This document shows positions 28,541-41,299 of a DNA stretch of 64,000 nt, one piece after another. Each line of letters opens with the position of its first letter. Within the stretch, counting starts at the first letter, position 1. The stretch comes from Mycobacterium uberis (lineage in GTDB: Bacteria; Actinomycetota; Actinomycetes; Mycobacteriales; Mycobacteriaceae): assembly GCF_003408705.1 (NCBI RefSeq), contig NZ_QAYL01000027.1, positions 24,819-88,818 of the forward strand, in the 5' to 3' direction. A model generated the notes under the pieces. It did no database searches and was not told the origin of the DNA. It saw nothing but the letters and a program-made list of their open reading frames with translations. A program made the translations under genes and the position numbers.

Positions 28541-30787
28541 CTAACTTGACGGGTGGGAAGGTCCAAAATTGCGTAGCCGCAAGCTGTTTGACACCACGAA
28601 AAACGACGAAAACGCCATGGCGGCACCGGCGATCAGAGGATTGAGTAGACCGCTGGCAGCGATAGGGATTGCCGCGACGTTGTAGCCGAATGCCCAGATC
28701 ATGTTGGTCCGAATTACCCGTATGGTGGCACGCGCCAGGTCCAAGGCACACGGAACAGCATCCAGACTGTCGCGGACTAGGATGATATCGGCGGCGCCGA
28801 TCGCGACATCGGTGCCGCGTCCCATCGCCAAGCCTAGATCGGCACATACCAAGGCGGGACCGTCATTAATACCGTCTCCGACCATCGCAACCGTATGCCC
28901 CTGATCACGCAGTCGTTGGATAACGTCGGCCTTGGCTTCGGGTAGCACATCGGCGATAACGGTGTCAATCCCCACCTGTGCTGCAACCGCACACGCGGCG
29001 GCCTGGTTATCACCGGTGAGCAGAATTGTACGCAGCCCACGACTGCGCAGTGCTGCGACGGCGTCAGCTGCTGAATCCTTGACTGCATCGGAAATCGCTA
29101 CAGCTCCACAAACAACACCATCGACCGCCACAAAAACTACTGTCTCACCGCGGGATTCGCCTTCACGCCGTGCAGAGTCGATGGCGACATCACATGGCGT
29201 ACTCCTGGTAACCCAGGACGGCTTACCAATCTCGACATGGTGCTCAGCGACAACTCCCGACACGCCGCACCCGGCAAACGCGACGAAGTCGGCGACCGGA
29301 AGCAGATCTGCAGATGCGGCCACAATAGCCGTTGCCACCGCATGCTCAGAGGCCGCTTCTACTGCGGAGGCGAGCGCCAGAACATCACCGGAACCCCACC
29401 CAGCAGTTGACGTTACCGTGCTCACACTCAGCTGCCCGCGTGTCAACGTACCGGTCTTGTCGAATACCACGATATCGATTGCACGGATGGTTTCCAACGC
29501 TTGGTAGCTCTTGATGAGGATTCCCAATTGGGCACCCCTCCCTGAAGCGACCATCATGGCAGTGGGGGTAGCAAGCCCAAGCGCGCAAGGACATGCGATC
29601 ACCAAGACCCCGAGCATCACGGAGAAAGCATGATCTGGACTGGTTCCAGCCACAAGCCACACCGCGCCCGCTAATCCGGCGATGACGAATACTGTCGGTA
29701 CAAACACGGCCGCGATACGATCGGCGAGGCGTTGCACGCGAGCTTTTCGCGCTTGTGCATCCTGAACGAGACGGACTATCGCCGCAAATTGAGTATCACC
29801 ACCGACTGCGGTGGCTTCGACCACCAGGCGGCCGTCGAGCACGGTGGTACCGCCCACCACGGTGGACGCTGGAGACGCCCGTACCGGTCTGGCTTCACCA
29901 GTAACCGCGCTCATATCGATTGCTGCGGTGCCATCGATCACCACACCGTCTGCGGCAATGATCTCGCCGGGCCGTACCACAAAGTGTTGTTGCTGTTTCA
30001 GCTCTCCGGCCGGTATAATCAGCTCTGCTCCATTGGGCAACAAGACCGTTACATTTTTAGCGCCAAGTGCAGCAAGTGCGCGTAGTGCACCGCCAGCCTT
30101 GGATTTGGCGCGAGCCTCGAAGAACCGGCCCGCAAGAACAAAGACGGTGACTCCAGCAGCAACCTCAAGATAGATCGAGTCGCTGCACAGGATCGCCTGC
30201 CAAATTCCATGGGTGTCCCGGGGTGGTCTGGCCACGAAGATCGTCGACAGCGACCAACCAGTGGCCGCCACGATGCCGACCGAAATCAACACTTCCATGG
30301 ATGCTGTCCGGTGGCGCATGTTGCGCAGCGCAACACGATAGAAAGGCCACGCGGCCCATGTCACGATCGGGGCTGCTAACGCGGTTAGCAGACAACCCCA
30401 ACCGGGGAATCTGTTCGTCGGTACGATCGCGAACATGGCCGACAGATCGGCCAATGGCACGAACAGCAGCGCCGCGACGATGAGCCGTCGCAGCAGGCTG
30501 CGAGCATAGTCGTCGTCAGGATCCGTTTTTTCGGCAGCGGACTCCGCGTGTGCAGCCGCACCATATCCGGCCTGTTTAATCACCTGGCACAGCTCATCGG
30601 CCGTCACGTCGGCGGCATCGATAGTCGCAACTCGGGTGGCGAAGTTGACTGATGCACGAACACCAGGAATCTTGTTGAGCTTCGTTTCGACCCGACTCGC
30701 GCAGGCCGTGCACGACATGCCCACAACATCCAGCTGGATACGTTGCACAGACACACGGTTAGTGTCCTGCACAAGCGGAGCCGTCAC
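28541..30787 (-). CDS. ctpB: Copper-type P1B cation-transporting ATPase CtpB
   Basis: A 748-residue P-type ATPase, orthologue of Mtb CtpB (Rv0103c, 752 residues). GTG 30787 begins [20 protein letters not shown], aligns with the Mtb start and has AGGAGGG just before it; the frame is open four codons further. The N-terminal metal domain has [10 protein letters not shown] (CxxC). The membrane motif is [17 protein letters not shown], the Cu(I)-type [19 protein letters not shown] and [11 protein letters not shown] are present and intact. It is closely related to CtpA at the other end of the island. Reported as a SigC target in Mtb; I see no GGAAC-N17-CGAC element before it. Confidence 0.95.
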   Translation of the reverse strand: MTAPLVQDTNRVSVQRIQLDVVGMSCTACASRVETKLNKIPGVRASVNFATRVATIDAADVTADELCQVIKQAGYGAAAHAESAAEKTDPDDDYARSLLRRLIVAALLFVPLADLSAMFAIVPTNRFPGWGCLLTALAAPIVTWAAWPFYRVALRNMRHRTASMEVLISVGIVAATGWSLSTIFVARPPRDTHGIWQAILCSDSIYLEVAAGVTVFVLAGRFFEARAKSKAGGALRALAALGAKNVTVLLPNGAELIIPAGELKQQQHFVVRPGEIIAADGVVIDGTAAIDMSAVTGEARPVRASPASTVVGGTTVLDGRLVVEATAVGGDTQFAAIVRLVQDAQARKARVQRLADRIAAVFVPTVFVIAGLAGAVWLVAGTSPDHAFSVMLGVLVIACPCALGLATPTAMMVASGRGAQLGILIKSYQALETIRAIDIVVFDKTGTLTRGQLSVSTVTSTAGWGSGDVLALASAVEAASEHAVATAIVAASADLLPVADFVAFAGCGVSGVVAEHHVEIGKPSWVTRSTPCDVAIDSARREGESRGETVVFVAVDGVVCGAVAISDAVKDSAADAVAALRSRGLRTILLTGDNQAAACAVAAQVGIDTVIADVLPEAKADVIQRLRDQGHTVAMVGDGINDGPALVCADLGLAMGRGTDVAIGAADIILVRDSLDAVPCALDLARATIRVIRTNMIWAFGYNVAAIPIAASGLLNPLIAGAAMAFSSFFVVSNSLRLRNFGPSHPSS

Positions 30788-30849
30788 GACCCTCCTCACA
30801 TCGACTGATTGCGCACCGTCAGACTACTAGTGCAACCGCAGACGTTTTA

Positions 30850-31265
30850 ACAAAGCAGCCGCGGTCAGCCGAGCACGCGGTCCGCGGGTTTTAGCAACCA
30901 CTCCCGCTGGCGAAGGTATAAATGCCGTACCAACGACGTTCCCATGACCCGTGTACGTAGATGGCGCCAGAGCCGCCGATTACGACGAGCCTCTCCTGCG
31001 TTGCAGGCCACGCAGCTACATCGGAATTCGGTTTCGATTGCGGGCTCAGTGAACTCCCCGAGCAGATCGCCAGTGAACACTACAACCACGCCGCCGTCCA
31101 CGCCAGGTTCCATCACGACTAAAGCCGACGTGGTATGTCCACGGCCCAGATGGGCAATGGTCACACTCCGACCACCGAGATTATTATGGTCGAGGCCTAG
31201 CGGTCACACTAGTGCTCGATGCCAGCAGTATGCTGGTAACGTCACAAACTCGGTAGCAAACTATC
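30850..31265 (-). pseudogene. Relic of a metallo-beta-lactamase-fold hydrolase
   Basis: The minus strand reads LDHNNLGGRSVTIAHLGRGH, then TTSALVVMEPGVDGG and VVVFTGDLLGEFTEPAIE, and ends near LKPADRVLG. HLGRGHT and VVFTGDL are the third and fourth metal-binding segments (His and Asp ligands) of MBL hydrolases. The HxHxDH segment is missing and the region between EFTEP and DRVLG is out of register. Confidence 0.6.
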
Positions 31266-31359
31266 CAGGCCAGCGAAAAAGACACTGCCCGAGCCCGGGG
31301 CTAGAAGATTGTACGACAACAAGATTTAGTCCGATGTTTACGACGCGCGGCTGGCGCCT

Positions 31360-31593
31360 AACCGGCTGATCCAGGCATGGCAACAAGAACAAACTGCTGG
31401 TGTACCTACCGGAGACGGTGAATGCCTTCAAGAAGCGGCCGTCGGGCAAGGCTTCGATGCCGCCACCTCACTCATTGTCGAGGCGATAGGACTCATGCAC
31501 GAAGTTCGCCCCGCCGCTAACATCGTGTACAGTATGGCTCGCGATGCCACCCGAACCGCTGAACCGGCTATCAATACAACGGTGACTCACTAA
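31360..31593 (+). pseudogene. C-terminal fragment resembling nitronate monooxygenases
   Basis: A readable plus-strand segment gives PNRLIQAWQQEQTAGVPTGD, then EEAIGLMHEVRPAANIV-like text (EAIGLMHEVRPAANIVYSMA) and ends at TAA near 31593. The VGLIHDVxPAAEIV pattern occurs at the end of FMN-dependent nitronate monooxygenases. The resemblance is limited to one short region, so the assignment is tentative. A different, clearer NMO relic is at 41300-42436. Confidence 0.3.
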
Positions 31594-32754
31594 ACCCCTT
31601 AATGCAGAGGTAGACCACTCGGTGGTTCGCCACAGCCAGCAAGTGACCTACTAATCGCACAGGTCCAGAACATCGTGCACCTGTCTCCAGGAGTGCGGTA
31701 CTCGGTGGGAATCTAGGGTCCGAAGCAGACCGAGCAGCGCCTCTGGCCTGCTAATGCGCTACCTCAATACCACCCTACCACGCACATGGCTGCCGAAGGC
31801 AAGCTGGAATACTAACGTGCGTTGTCAGCATGGACGTTGGCTATTCGAGACTACAAGCGTACACATCGTCGTATCTGATACTAAAAATATTCTTCTATGT
31901 CTTCGAACTTGTCCTCATAGGGCCAGACGGTTCCTTCCGTGTAAAGGCTCAATCTCGTACTCTCGTCCATCGACCAGCACCTCATCTAACGACATCTCGA
32001 GCAGTGGCAACCACGGAAACGCTATCAGCAGCTCCGCCTCGATCTCATGGCGAAACGTGCTCAGGTTGCGCATCCACTCTCGGAGATCGCCCTTCTAGAC
32101 CTCACCGGGTTACACGCTCCCATGCCGTTCCATCGCGAACCAGGGTTACCGTGATCACAGCGTAGGCGGGGCCACTGCCGTGCGCTTGGTGTGGTGGACT
32201 AGAGTAGTAGTAGATCTCGTCACTCTCGGCTAGCATAAGCATCCCGCCCTCTTGACTTGAAATGAGGCCTGGAACTCCATCTTCCGCGCGCTCACACATC
32301 TTGATCTTGTGGTGGAACCACAGAACACCCTACGTTCGAGCAGACGATAGGCTCCCACCACTTTTGGCGTCAACCACTGGGTCGACATGTGCGCAATAAC
32401 GTATAGTGGCAGCCTTAACTATAATCCTACACGGTGCAATTCCACATCGATGCGCTTAAAGCTGTAGTGCTATATGGCGGTTGGCACGCCGTGGGTTCCG
32501 TGCCGAGCCCTATCGCCAGTTGCCCGACGACGCCACGGGTACTCACCTTCCCCGCTTACAAACCCGGCGCTGCGCTTCTTCACTCGAACACCACATAGCT
32601 GTCAAGGCCGCGCGCCGTCTTGGTGTCCCTGGCCTCGTAACAGGTTTCGTCACGCACCAGTACGGGTACGCAACTACCGCCGTTGTCGGTGACATGTCAG
32701 ACCCTACATGCAAGGTGGCGTCAGCACGATGACCGCCGCATGAAAGGGACAACG
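31594..32754. other. Decayed stretch without recognised genes
   Basis: Over 1.1 kb with only fragmentary frames. A plus-strand piece near 32560-32690 (VKAARRLGVPGLVTGFVTHQ) and a minus-strand end near 32102-32160 (ITVTLVRDGTAWERVTR) look like former protein but no family was recognised. Confidence 0.35.
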
Positions 32755-33255
32755 ATGTGCTGGATATGTGACTGCCCGGGCAGCGCCAAAGACGATTACC
32801 TCGACCATCTGCGAGCGACGATTCGCCGGCGTGGTTGGACAGTGCAATATGTGAAAAGCGACCGAGTGCCCTACGCATATACCGTCGGCCTGACCTATCA
32901 CGGCTTACCGGAGTTCTTGATGACTGACACCTTACCCCAGCAAGCTGCGCGGATTGTTGGGCGGCGTTGCCCGATCAACCCCCGGCCTACGCCCACCGAA
33001 TCCCGGTGACCGACTAAGGCTCAGCGTCAGCACCGTGGTGGAAGCCGTTGCAATTGAGCATACCGGCGCACATATGAAGCCACGATCGCGATTTACGGCA
33101 GCAACGTCAAGGCACTGCAGCTGGTGTGCGCTGACTGACGCGATCGCTGGCCTTGGGTTCCGGGCTTCAACGACGGTCGAGGCATCCAACCGGTGCTAGG
33201 TGTGGAGCCACGCCAAACTCTTGACCGATTCCAGAAAAGAGAGTCATATTGTTAA
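32755..33255 (+). pseudogene. Relic of a DUF4262 protein
   Basis: ATG 32755 follows AAAGGG and starts MCWICDCPGSAKDDYLDHLR, then AYTVGLTYHGLPEFLMTD, the hallmarks of DUF4262 (an MCxxCD zinc-like motif and AYTVGL). After a frameshift near 32950 the sequence continues as NPGDRLRLSVSTVVEAVAIE, HTGAHM, then in a third frame FNDGRGIQPVLGVEPRQ, ending at TAA 33253-33255. The full length is readable but at least two frame changes break it. Function of the family is unknown. It abuts the furA relic by two bases. Confidence 0.7.
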
Positions 33256-33257
33256 GT

Positions 33258-33706
33258 GTGTCCCCGATGTCGGCGGACTACGTGAAGCAGTTGCGCTTGG
33301 CTGATTTACGTGTGATCCGTCCACAGGTTGACGTGCTCGAAGCGATGCACGACAACCCGCACGCGGACACCAAAACAATTTGTGGTGTCGTGCGAGCCGG
33401 ATTGACCAAAGTGTCCCGGCGGACCGTATACGACGCAGCGTATGCCCTAACCTCTGTGGATTTGGTGTGGCCAACCCAGCCCTCGGATTCGGTTACGCTC
33501 TGCGAAGCACGGATCGGCGACAACCACCATCAAATTTTCTATCGGTCCTGCGGGGGAATCGCAGACGTCAATTATGCAGTCGGTGAGGCGCCATACCTGA
33601 CCGCCTCAGACCATAACAGTTTCCTTGTTGAAGAAACTCTCCAGTTATCTACTGGGACCGATGCCCGGACTGCTCGACACCGGACACTTCGCGATCACAC
33701 CCGTGA
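33258..33706 (+). pseudogene. furA: Broken furA, ferric-uptake-type regulator upstream of katG
   Basis: GTG 33258 corresponds to the Mtb FurA start. The N-terminal DNA-binding part is readable (LADLRVIRPQVDVLEAMHDN, PHADTKTI). In the metal region the Cys of Mtb HIVCRSCG is replaced by Tyr (QIFYRSCG). After FLVEE a frameshift near 33636-33643 removes the zinc-binding tail; in another frame the tail is still readable as VIYWDRCPDCSTPDTSRSHP with the TGA at 33704-33706. In the shifted frame translation would run on into katG to 33884. In Mtb, FurA represses its own operon with katG, so katG has probably lost this control. Confidence 0.8.
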
Positions 33707-35983
<2,277 letters not shown>

Positions 35984-36079
35984 CGGCTAGACACACCGTA
36001 CGAGCCCAGCCTGACGCCTCAGCAGTTCGAAATCACCCACCTGATACTACGTGGTCGACGACAGCATAAGTTACAGCGC

Positions 36080-36470
36080 AATCTGTCCTCGCGGATGTGA
36101 GGGCTGCGGGTTGTGCTGTGTCTTCGGCGCGGGTACCAGCGCCGAAGACGGTCATCGACCAAGAAGGCACATACGCGGTGAGGACTGACATCGCGCCCAA
36201 CACGTACAGCTCCACAGGACCTGTCGGCAACGGGACGTGTTAGTGAAAGCAGGTAGGTAACCCCGATGCCAACCTTGTTGATAACATAATGAGTAAAAAG
36301 CTGCAGGGGTTGCAGATTGCGCAAATGGGTGGCGTCACCGCCGATATCTCCGGAACGGCAAGCAAGGGCTCACTGCAAAGCAATCTCGGGATTCTAAATG
36401 GGCTGCTCGTCCCAACGGACAGCAAATGCCGCAATCCTGATCGCTACCCGTCACGCCCAGACGGCTGAAC
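36080..36470 (+). pseudogene. Relic of an exported protein (Rv1906c-like)
   Basis: Plus-strand reading gives VPAPKTVIDQEGTYAVRTDI, then APNTYSSTGPVGNGTC followed by TAG TGA where the Mtb protein has Tyr-Trp (TAC TGG), and on the other side KQVGNPDANLVDNIMSKK. Both stops are single-base changes. Later residues (NLGILNGLLVP) also match the Mtb C-terminus. The signal peptide is not clear. In Mtb the gene follows katG at this place. Confidence 0.7.
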
Positions 36471-36494
36471 CAGTTTCTCGATTACGGTACTATC

Positions 36495-37100
36495 GTGGCA
36501 AATAGCGGGCGACCGACTATCGTCATTGGTGCCGGCGTGAGTGGCGTAGTGTCAGCGGTGTGTCTGACCGAAGCCGGATGGCCGGTACGGCTGAGGACTG
36601 CCGTAATGCCGCAACAGACGACCTCCGCGGTCACGGGTGCAATATAGGCACCGCCACAGCCAGCGGAACGTGTCACTACACCACTGGCTTGGACCCAACA
36701 CTCGCCGCGTGTATTTCATGAACTGGCTAACGACCTCGGCACCGGGGTGCGGATGGCGCTAGCGTTGACCGTCGACGACCTGCCCAGGTCCGGACACGAT
36801 GAGGCTTGCCACCAAGCTGATATCCTCGACCTATTATCGGCGAACTGAGCCGACCTGCCCAACGGCTTCGGTGCCGAATTTCTTGGCATCATGCTGATGA
36901 TCGATACCTCAGTCACCTGACAGTGCGGCTGGCTGCAGTCGGCTGCGAAATCGAAACTTGTTCGGTTCAGTCGCTGGCTGAGGCTGCAGACACCGCACCA
37001 ATAGCAGTGAACTGCGCAGGTCTCGGCGAGGCAGCCAGCGCAGAAGACGACACGGTGTGGCCGCTATTTGATGAACACGTGATTCTCGCTATTTAGGCAC
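36495..37100 (+). pseudogene. aao: Relic of D-amino-acid oxidase
   Basis: GTG 36495 begins VANSGRPTIVIGAGVSGVVS, with the GxGxxG FAD-binding motif, and continues SAVCLTEAGWPVRLRTAVMP and QQTTSAVTGAI before a TAG stop. Further pieces (HELANDLGTGVRMALALTVD, VGCEIETCSVQSLAEAAD, VNCAGLGEAASA) match the Rv1905c flavoenzyme in changing frames. The C-terminal substrate region is lost. Confidence 0.75.
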
Positions 37101-37109
37101 GCTGTCCCA

Positions 37110-37538
37110 GCGGTGCAGCCGATGCAACACCGTCGTATTCTGCGCGCTGCTAGGGCTGCCGACCGTACCGCTCTTCGCCTACTCACACACCGTGGCGATA
37201 GTTATGCCTCGGATCGTTCCTGATGTAGGTCTGCGTACAAGGTGCGTGTGGTGTCATCCCTGCGCACCTGACCGAGATGTTGCTGGACACCAATCCGCTA
37301 TCTTACACCTCGGCGTCATCTACCAGTTCGGCAATCTGCTCGCGGCGTTCAATCTGCCCATCCAGGAGCATCTGGCCGAGTCCCACGGTTACCCCTTCGC
37401 GTTGACCACTACGATGATGATATCGCTTGGCGTCGCGATAGTGACACTGATCGGCAAGGACACGACTGGAGTCCGTTTTCGCACTTCCGAAACCGCTTTC
37501 TGCCCAACAGAAGTGACGTTACCTAACCGGTATTACTG
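37110..37538 (+). pseudogene. C-terminal relic of a sialic-acid-type MFS transporter (nanT-like)
   Basis: The plus strand retains IYQFGNLLAAFNLPIQEHLA, ESHGYPFALTTTMMISL and a last membrane helix VAIVTLIGKDTTGVRF, matching the end of the Mtb Rv1902c transporter. An upstream frame carries HLTEMLLDTN, also from this family. Most of the 12-helix transporter is gone. Confidence 0.65.
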
Positions 37539-38800
37539 AGTGCATGGCGCAGCAGGTGCATCGCCACAGTCGTTGAGCGCTCACGGATATCGGACCGGTT
37601 ACCGGGCAACCGCAGTGTCCGGGTGAGTGTCAGACCTCCGTCGGCAAGCATCACGGCGAAACAGACAGTCCCGACTGGTTTTTCCGCAGTCCCCCCACCC
37701 GGGCCAGCGACTCCGGTGATCGCTGCGGACGTATCGACGCCGAAACGCTGCAGCGTACCCGCCGCCATCGCTTCGGCCACCGGCTCGGAGACCGCCCCAT
37801 GCGCCGCAATCAACGCTTGGTCAACGCCGAGTAACGTAGCTTTGGCTTCGTTAGAGTAGGTGACCAGACCACCCGCCACATAGTCGGAGGAGCCAGGCCG
37901 TTCGGTCAGCCTTGCTGCTAGCAGTCCTGCAGTACAGGATTCGGCGGTCGCGATCCGCCGGCCGATCAATAGTTGGGCAATTAGATCATCCACGCACAAG
38001 CTATCTTCGGAGTAGAGCTGATGTCTGTGCCGGTCGCGCAGCAGCTGCGTTAACTCCGCATAGACGCTGGCGGCATTCGGCTCGTAGCGGGTCACCATTT
38101 CGATCTCCCCGTGCCGTAAGCAAGTGGTGATCTCGAGCGAGTCAAAGCCGGGTATGCAGGCCTGCGCGTCACGCAACGTCTCGGCGAGCCCCGACTCGGG
38201 TAGCCCGAACATCCGCAGAGTCTGCTGCCGGTAGATCGTTCGGCCGGCGATTGCTTCCCGTGTGGCTGTGGCCTCGACGGCATTGTGCCACATCGGTTGC
38301 AGCTCACGCGGCGGTCCTGGCAGCACAACCACCGTCGGCTTGCCAGGCACCACCAGACCCGGTGCAGTGCCGACCGGGTCAAGCACCTGTGAACCGACGG
38401 GAATCATCGCCTGCTTGCGGTTGGCGGCGCGCACCGCATCAAAGTCACCGGGATTGAAGTGTGCCATCAATGACTTGAGAATGGCGGCAATCTTGTTCTC
38501 AAGCTCGACATCCAACACCATCTGGCGGCCACAGAAACGCGCCACCGCCTCGACGGTCATGTCGTCGGCGGTGGGGCCCAGACCACCGCTAGTAACGATC
38601 AAGTCTACACCCGCCTCTGCCATGAAGCGCAGTTGCGCGTCGATGTCGGCAAGACGATCACCGCAGATCGTGATATGTGCTAGCTCGACGCCTAGCTCGA
38701 GCAGCCGATCGGCGATCCAGGGGCCATTTCTATCTTGAACCCGACCGGTGAGGACTTCCGTTCCGGTGACCATGATGCCTGCACGTGCGCTCACCACCAT
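37523..38800 (-). CDS. cinA: CinA-like protein
   Basis: A 425-residue protein with the usual two parts: an N-terminal MoaB/MogA-like domain ([46 protein letters not shown]) and a C-terminal PncC-like nicotinamide-nucleotide amidohydrolase domain ([38 protein letters not shown]). Bacterial CinA acts in pyridine nucleotide salvage. ATG 38800 gives MVVSARAG as in Mtb CinA; ATG 38812 four codons upstream is also possible and neither has a strong ribosome-binding site. Intact. It converges with the nanT relic. Confidence 0.93.
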   Translation of the reverse strand: MVVSARAGIMVTGTEVLTGRVQDRNGPWIADRLLELGVELAHITICGDRLADIDAQLRFMAEAGVDLIVTSGGLGPTADDMTVEAVARFCGRQMVLDVELENKIAAILKSLMAHFNPGDFDAVRAANRKQAMIPVGSQVLDPVGTAPGLVVPGKPTVVVLPGPPRELQPMWHNAVEATATREAIAGRTIYRQQTLRMFGLPESGLAETLRDAQACIPGFDSLEITTCLRHGEIEMVTRYEPNAASVYAELTQLLRDRHRHQLYSEDSLCVDDLIAQLLIGRRIATAESCTAGLLAARLTERPGSSDYVAGGLVTYSNEAKATLLGVDQALIAAHGAVSEPVAEAMAAGTLQRFGVDTSAAITGVAGPGGGTAEKPVGTVCFAVMLADGGLTLTRTLRLPGNRSDIRERSTTVAMHLLRHALSNTG

Positions 38801-38828
38801 GAGCCTACGCATGCATTAGTGTGGGGTC

Positions 38829-39650
38829 GTGGCGAATGTTCCGCGAATTCGCTAAACCAAGTGCGGTGCTATGGACATCGCTTAATAAGCTTTTGGTGAC
38901 AGTGCGACTGATCTGCTCGTATTGCCGAGTCCGTTAGTTCCGATCAACTCGATCGACGATGAACCGTCACTGTACCGCTTCCACCGGCGCCTGGCATCGT
39001 TTTGCCGGGTGATTCTGATTGACCTATCGGCGGAGCCGATCTCCCGTCGCGGATCGCCTCGATGAACCGGTTAGGATCAAAGTTCTGAGCCGAGAAGGCA
39101 AGCGCCATGATAGACGCGGTTGGATGCCAGCAAGTAACGATTTTCACGCTGAGTTTTCATGCGATGAATGGACTTGCGCTTGCTGCTTACCCTCCCGAGA
39201 GGGTGCGCAGCTTGGTGGTCGTCAACGGTGCTGCGCACACCATATGGGCACCCAACTACTCGATCGGTACGCAGGTGCATCGCGTCGTTCTATCCACAAC
39301 GATCGCCCTCGAACACGATACTTTGGAACAGTATTTCGACATGCTGGAGGTCGTCGCGCCGAATGTTGCCCACGATGAACTGTTTCGCGCATGGCGGGCT
39401 CGGGCCGGCAACTGTACGGAGCTGTCCAACATAGCCCGTATCATCTCCAAGTTTGTGATTGAAGGCGACGTACGAGAAGCTCGCGGGCGCATTTGGCGTT
39501 CCGACCTTGATCCTGCATCGTGTCGGCTCGACTTTCATTCCCTTTGAGCACGGTCATTACCTGGCCGAACCTATTGCTAGATCCCACTTTGTCGAATTGC
39601 TGGGCATCGATTCCCTGTACTGGGTTGACGACAACTTCGCCGATACCTAG
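38829..39650 (+). pseudogene. lipJ: Relic of LipJ, hydrolase part
   Basis: Plus-strand frames match the N-terminal hydrolase half of Mtb LipJ (Rv1900c): [20 protein letters not shown] and [15 protein letters not shown] near 38900-39020, SFHAMNGLALAAYPPERVRS near 39160, and after a frameshift VPTLILHRVGSTFIPFEHGH to a stop at TAG 39650. The nucleophile elbow and oxyanion area are damaged. The C-terminal adenylate cyclase domain of LipJ is completely absent; dtd follows directly. Confidence 0.75.
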
Positions 39651-39740
39651 CGGAGTGACCTAAAACGCGACCAGCACAGACATCTGATGAGCCTACCCAG
39701 TAACGCTGTCTTCAACGCAGATCTGGCAGCATCGAGCTCC

Positions 39741-40172
39741 ATGCGGGTTCTGGTGCAACGAGTCTCGTCAGCAGCGGTGTCAGTCAACGACCAGGTAAGA
39801 GGCGCCATCCAGCCCGAGCACCAGGGCCTACTCGCGTTCGTCGGCGTCACCCACGGGGACGATCTTGACACGGCGCGACGGATGGCGAACAAGCTCTGGA
39901 ATCTACGGGTCCTCGCTGACGAACAGTCTGCTGCCGACGTTAACGCGCCGATCCTGGTGGTCAGTCAATTCACCCTCTACGCTGACACTACAAAGAGTCG
40001 TCGACCATCATGGAACGCAGCCGCTCCGGGCACGGTCGCTAAGCCGCTGGTTTCGACCGTTGCTAAAACATTGCGGGCGCTGGGTGCCCAAGTGGAAACC
40101 GGTGTATTCGGTGCCGACATGCAGGTCGAACTGGTCAACGACGGTCCAGTAACCCTGATGCTAGAGCTGTGA
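39741..40172 (+). CDS. dtd: D-aminoacyl-tRNA deacylase Dtd
   Basis: A 143-residue proofreading enzyme that removes D-amino acids from mischarged tRNA. ATG 39741 gives the family start [17 protein letters not shown]; the frame is open 18 codons upstream without likeness. The catalytic motif SQFTLYADT and the [11 protein letters not shown] motif (Gly-cisPro replaced by GPVT) are both present, and length equals the Mtb protein. Intact between two relics. Confidence 0.95.
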   Translation: MRVLVQRVSSAAVSVNDQVRGAIQPEHQGLLAFVGVTHGDDLDTARRMANKLWNLRVLADEQSAADVNAPILVVSQFTLYADTTKSRRPSWNAAAPGTVAKPLVSTVAKTLRALGAQVETGVFGADMQVELVNDGPVTLMLEL

Positions 40173-40289
40173 CCATGCCACCCTCGGGTACGTTGGTGAC
40201 CTTAGCGGCGTTGGTACATTTGGGAAAAGAGCCGAATGTTGCTAAACATGGTGCGCTTGCTCCGTCGATCAAGAGTTGATGGCATTCAC

Positions 40290-41163
40290 ACCTGAATTTG
40301 GGCTACTTCGCTCCGATAATGACCACTAGGACATCGTCAACAGTGCGAGTTATAGTGCTCTACTGGTCGCGGGCTGGCGCGTGTTGCACACAGTAGGGTT
40401 ACACCCGTTGGTTCGCGATGAATATCATTGCTGCTTTAACGAGATCCGTACTTAGCGGTTCTGCTGGCCAACCCGGGAGCCTCCCTCGATGAAATCGCGC
40501 TTCCTCACTTTTATGGCGTGCAAACTCAGTTTTTCGATGATTTCTTCAGCTCCGCCAGCGACGCCAATATACGATAGGCGGTGATCGTTGCTGCCAGGTT
40601 GGATTCCCGGGTATACAGTCTCAAATAGACAAGCAGTACAAAGATTTTCAAAATCGATCTACCGAAGTCCCGCGAACTCAAAACTAGCGTGCTAGTGGAG
40701 CACGGCGCCACACCCAACGCCAGTAGGCGCGAGGTAGCAACCGACCTGCGTATCGACTGGCCCAGGTCGTTGAAAACGGCCGGCTTCGATCCGCAAAGGC
40801 CCCAGTGCCTGGTCAGTGTAAGAGCTATTACCTTACTTGACCGAGGACGCGGAAAACCCTCTCTATCGTTCAGACTGGCGAGTTGTGTACGTCGAGCAGC
40901 CGAATTTCCATAGGCGCCCTAAGGTCAGATTTGTACCGTAAGTAACTCGCCGCTATGGAAACGACACATCCGTAGATGAATATGCCTGGTGAAATAGATT
41001 TCTCCACCCTAACTCATGAGCCAAAGACTAACCAAGCGTAATGGCTGGCCACGCATGGATGGGCCTTAGAACCCGTTCGCAACACACTTGGACAGTTTCA
41101 TACATTCCAAGCACATGACGGCAACTCGGTGATTGTTGAGTGTCAGAACAGTCGTGGGTAACG
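40290..41163 (+). pseudogene. Relic of a mycobacterial SAM-dependent methyltransferase (Rv1896c-like)
   Basis: Pieces in several plus-strand frames match this family: [20 protein letters not shown] with EY, then [33 protein letters not shown] (family: ILAAGLDSRAYRL, the SAM site), LVEHGATPNASRREVATDLR and DWPRSLKTAGFDPQRPQ. At least four stops or shifts. The C-terminal end around 41040-41160 is a less certain part. Confidence 0.7.
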
Positions 41164-41299
41164 CCTCCTCTCGGTGATTTGACGCGCCTGCGATGACAAG
41201 CTATAGCTGCGACAGAATGGACCGTGCCGACTGGCCACGTCAGGTAACCCCATTCTAAACTAGAGCGCTTTTCACTTCAGTTTAGTATCGGTCAGCTCC

